18,443 nt of DNA from an uncultured Bacteroidia bacterium (GTDB lineage Bacteria; Bacteroidota; Bacteroidia; Bacteroidales; CAJPTX01): contig CALHZE010000341.1 in the NCBI GenBank assembly GCA_938040915.1, positions 1-18,443 on the forward strand, read 5' to 3'. The notes beneath the pieces were generated by a model. It made no database searches. It was not told the DNA's origin and saw nothing but the letters and a program-made list of their open reading frames with translations. Both the position numbers and the translations under genes were made by a program. The stretch's first letter is position 1; each line of letters starts with the position of its first letter. Of the stretch, positions 15,693-18,443 are shown in pieces.

Positions 15693-18110
15693 ATGAGAAA
15701 AATGAAAAGACGGAAACTACAAACCGTGGGGTGGATGGCTGCCCTCCTCTTAAGCGCGGTGCTGTGGACAGCCCCCGCTATGGCAGAAGAAGTGAAGTAT
15801 GAACTCTGGATTGCAGGGAAATAGCTCACCAGCGAGAACTGCACGAATATCAGTAAAGACAACGGCTTCCTCGGCGTGACTGGCGACGAGTGCTACTATG
15901 ACCACGCGAAGCGCACCCTCTTTATGAAAAACGTGACAATAGAGGCTGGCGACGGGCATAGCGCCGTAGCGAATGGTTCAATATATCGCTTAAAAATTAA
16001 GGTGGAGGGCAAGAATTACTTGAAAAGTACCAACAGGTCTGCCCTCTATAATGGTGTCGAAATAATGATAATAACGGGCGAAGAAGGTAAAGCTTCGCTG
16101 GAGGTAACGAGCAGGGATAGCGCAGCGGTATGTGTGAAGGAGACTGTTTCAGTCGAATATATTGATTTCATTGCCACTGGGAAATGGGGGGTTCTGGGAA
16201 AAGCTCCAACTCATCCGCTATGCAATTTCGCTCTTCATTTTGCAAAAGGAACGATTACGGCTACTGGCAAAGAGGAAAATGAGTGTGCCGTTTCGAATGT
16301 GCAGGATATGGGGTATGATGATGTACTAATAAGAAAACCTATAATAACACCTACAGACGGGGGGTATAAGTGGCTAAATAAGTTTTTTGCAGATCAGGAA
16401 GGGAATAAAGTAAAAAGAATTCAGTTCGACAGGAGATACCCGCTTTACCTCACAACAGGTTATGTTGATGTAGATAACTGCAATAATATACCTGCCGACC
16501 CGCAAATTGAGTATATTACGGTAGCCCAAGGTGGTCATTTTTACTACAAACATGACATCAAAACGCTGTTTATGAAGGATGTGACGATAGACAAGCCAGA
16601 TCGAGTGCATTGTGCTATAACTAACTATGGTATAGAGGGATTGACTATTCATCTGGAAGGAAATAATACATGGTCTGTAAGGCAGATAGGACTCTTGTGT
16701 GAAGCCTCTACCAAAATAACAGGCAATGGGACTTTAACAATAAGAACCCAAGCGCTCACGCAATATGGATTCGGTATCCAAACTAGTAATGACCATCCGA
16801 ATATTACTGTTGATGTTTCTGACATCACAGTCGAGGCACATACTCCGCTCTTCTTATCCTATCAAAACGCTTCTTCGGGCTACTCAGGAAAATTCACTCT
16901 AAACAACGTAAAGGCAACAGTTCATGGTGCGCTCAAAAATTGTGACTGCACGTTCAAGGGCTGCAAGATCGTATCGGCAGAGGGGGCGCCGCCCATAGAG
17001 ATAGATCGCATCCGCGTGGAGTCGCTCAGCTTCTCTCCTGCAGAACTCACCCGCTACGTCGGCGATGCGCCCGAAGCAGAACCCATGCCCGAGGTGATTC
17101 CCGCCGAAGCAGGCAACAAAAAACTGGCGTGGACTTCCGATAACGAAGAGGTAGCCAAAGTAGTGGACGGGAAACTAATTATCGGTACAAAGGGGACGGC
17201 ACTCCTTACCGCCACCACAACCGACGGTAGCAATCAAAAAGCTCAGCTGACTGTCCACGTGCGCTACCGTGTGGATGGGGTAAAGCTCTACCAAGGCACG
17301 GAGGAGGTCTTGGCGCTTACCATTACCGAGGGACAGTCCGTTACGCTCATAGCGAAAGTCGCACCAGTAAACGTCCCTAGTGGGGTAGAATGGGCGTTCC
17401 AAGAGGGCGAGTTCGCCGTGAAAGATAAAAGCACCGAAAAGGCGACCTTCACCGCATTGAAGGCGGGCGACTACACTATCACAGCGAAGGCAGTAGAAGA
17501 TAACGAGAAAACCGCGACGGTGACTGTAAAGGTGCTGCCCAAGGTGGCGAGCCTCACCCTCCACGAAAAGGACAAAACCGAAGCGATTGGCGATGTGCTA
17601 ACCTTTGAGATAGGCGAGAGCAAGACCTTCGAAGTAAAGCAGTTGCCCGCCGAGGCGCTTTCCTTGCCCGTCAGCTGGAGTGTCACCGTGGGGGGCAAGC
17701 CGACTGAGGACGTAACGGTAGCCGATGGCGTTGTTATGGTGAAGAAATGGGTAGAAGGTTGCACCCTTACCGTTCAAGTAAAAGTGTCGGAGTCTGAAAC
17801 CGTTAAGAAAGAAGTTACCCTGACCGTACTCAAGCCTGCACCCAAGGAAATAAAGCTCGAACCTAAGGAGCTTACGCTCGCAGCAGGGGAAACGCAAGAG
17901 GTGACTATCTCCTTTGTGGGTGACGCGCCACTTGACGAAGGGGTAACCATTGAGCCTGCCACAAGCGAATATTTTACCTTCAAGCAAAAGGGTAAAAAGC
18001 TCACCATTACCGGCACGAAGCCCACGACCGAGGCTGTGACCCTGACGGTAACGAGCACGCGAAACACCACGGTAAAAGAGAGCTGTAAGCTGACAGTGAC
18101 CAAGGCCGTG

Positions 18111-18161
18111 CCGACCGCCATCACCATCGCTGAGGAAGACAAAGCCTTTGCACTGAAGAAG
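18111..18161 (+). repeat. First copy of a 51-base in-frame DNA repeat at an Ig-like domain start
   Basis: This stretch encodes PTAITIAEEDKAFALKK and differs from the copy at 18393-18443 at only four of 51 positions by eye. The spacing of 282 bases equals 94 codons, one domain unit, so the array is built from tandem domain duplications. Confidence 0.8.
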
Positions 18162-18392
18162 GGCGACAGCAAGGAGATTACCCTCGGCTTTACTCCCGCA
18201 GAGGATGTTGATAACGAGGTCGTGGTAACGGTAGCGCCCGAGGGGGCACTCACTGCAACCGCTGCGGATGGCAAGCTGACCCTCAAGGCAGATAAGCCTT
18301 TTGACAAGGAAACGACGGTAACGGTCTCCGTAGCGAGCAAGGTGGCGCCGACGGTGAGCAACAGCTGCACGGTAACGTTAACCAAGGCAGCG

Positions 18393-18443
18393 CCGACCGC
18401 CATCACCATCGCTGAGAAAGATAAAGCCTTTGAAATGAAGAAG
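18393..18443 (+). repeat. Second copy of the 51-base repeat, cut by the window end
   Basis: This stretch encodes PTAITIAEKDKAFEMKK and opens the sixth Ig-like domain. The match with 18111-18161 is still continuing at the window edge, so the true repeat may be longer and more copies may follow. Confidence 0.8.

Larger units (their letters stand above)
15693..18443 (+). pseudogene. Secreted multi-domain Ig-like (BIG2) repeat protein, interrupted by TAG and running off the window
   Basis: Translation from ATG 15693 gives a Sec signal peptide (basic MRKMKRRK, hydrophobic core AALLLSAVLW, likely cleavage after APAMA), then EEVKYELWIAGK and a TAG at 15822-15824. The same frame then stays open for 873 codons to the window end. 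The next part holds two diverged copies of one module: CYYDHAKRTLFMKNVTIE (15891-15944) and FYYKHDIKTLFMKDVTID (16539-16592). Both are embedded in beta-rich sequence. From about 17005 come five Ig-like domains of roughly 90 residues and the start of a sixth, resembling BIG2 domains of surface adhesins. The stop lies where relatives I recall read Gln (GKQVTS), so CAG to TAG is a simple explanation. Only a 43-residue peptide would be made without readthrough. Function is unknown beyond a probable cell-surface role; no C-terminal anchoring or type IX secretion signal is visible because the gene is cut. An ATG at 15702 is an alternative start. Confidence 0.75.

Noticed and set aside
15822..15824. 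Selenocysteine or pyrrolysine recoding of the in-frame stop
   Set aside because: The codon is TAG, not TGA, so selenocysteine does not apply. No pyrrolysine genes are visible and the host group is not known for pyrrolysine use; simple nonsense mutation or sequencing error is more economical.
17175..18409. Three minus-strand open frames opposite the Ig-like repeats
   Set aside because: The opposite plus frame is continuous, encodes recognisable repeats with signal peptide upstream, and the minus frames only mirror its repeated composition.

Overview
The window looks like chromosomal DNA of a Bacteroidetes bacterium, most likely Porphyromonas or a close relative. Three observations support this: five genes or operons are preceded by a TAnnTTTG-like -7 promoter box, Shine-Dalgarno sequences are mostly weak, and the gene families and linkages (rbfA with a LolC/E-type permease, bcd-etfB-etfA, a DUF4369-type TlpA lipoprotein) are typical of the group. 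The core is fairly GC-rich. The genus is inferred; no marker such as 16S rRNA is present. LAYOUT. (1) 28-2978: gcvP (glycine decarboxylase P-protein) as a single-gene unit with its own promoter and intrinsic terminator. (2) 2979-3194: a non-coding spacer holding two copies of a palindrome-headed intergenic repeat. (3) 3195-6192: a compact operon of nitroreductase-family flavoprotein, rbfA, a SAM methyltransferase-fold protein and a LolC/LolE-like permease. (4) 6230-9353: bcd-etfB-etfA, encoding butyryl-CoA dehydrogenase with its electron-transfer flavoprotein, closed by a perfect 12-bp terminator hairpin. (5) 9373-13358: a TlpA-like lipoprotein, a Rossmann/DUF2520 protein and dnaG, all overlapping or nearly so. 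(6) Minus strand 15367-13355: pgk then ftsE, converging on dnaG so closely that the two stop codons share a TTAA. (7) 15368-15692: a 325-base region without a recognised gene. (8) 15693-18443: a large secreted or surface protein with a signal peptide, two diverged copies of an N-terminal module and five-plus Ig-like (BIG2-type) repeats. Its frame is broken once, by a TAG at codon 44, and otherwise stays open for 873 codons to the window edge. HOW THE GENES WORK TOGETHER. gcvP and bcd-etfBA fit amino-acid-based anaerobic metabolism: glycine cleavage, and crotonyl-CoA reduction to butyryl-CoA, possibly coupled to flavin-based electron bifurcation. pgk is glycolytic/gluconeogenic. rbfA, dnaG, ftsE and the LolC/E-like permease are housekeeping genes for ribosome maturation, replication, division and envelope biogenesis. 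The TlpA-like lipoprotein is a probable envelope thiol oxidoreductase. MOST INTERESTING. I see no complete novel multi-gene system here. The strongest candidates for a second look are the otherwise intact surface repeat protein interrupted by one TAG, and the paired intergenic palindromic repeat in which a base pair has changed on both sides of the stem.
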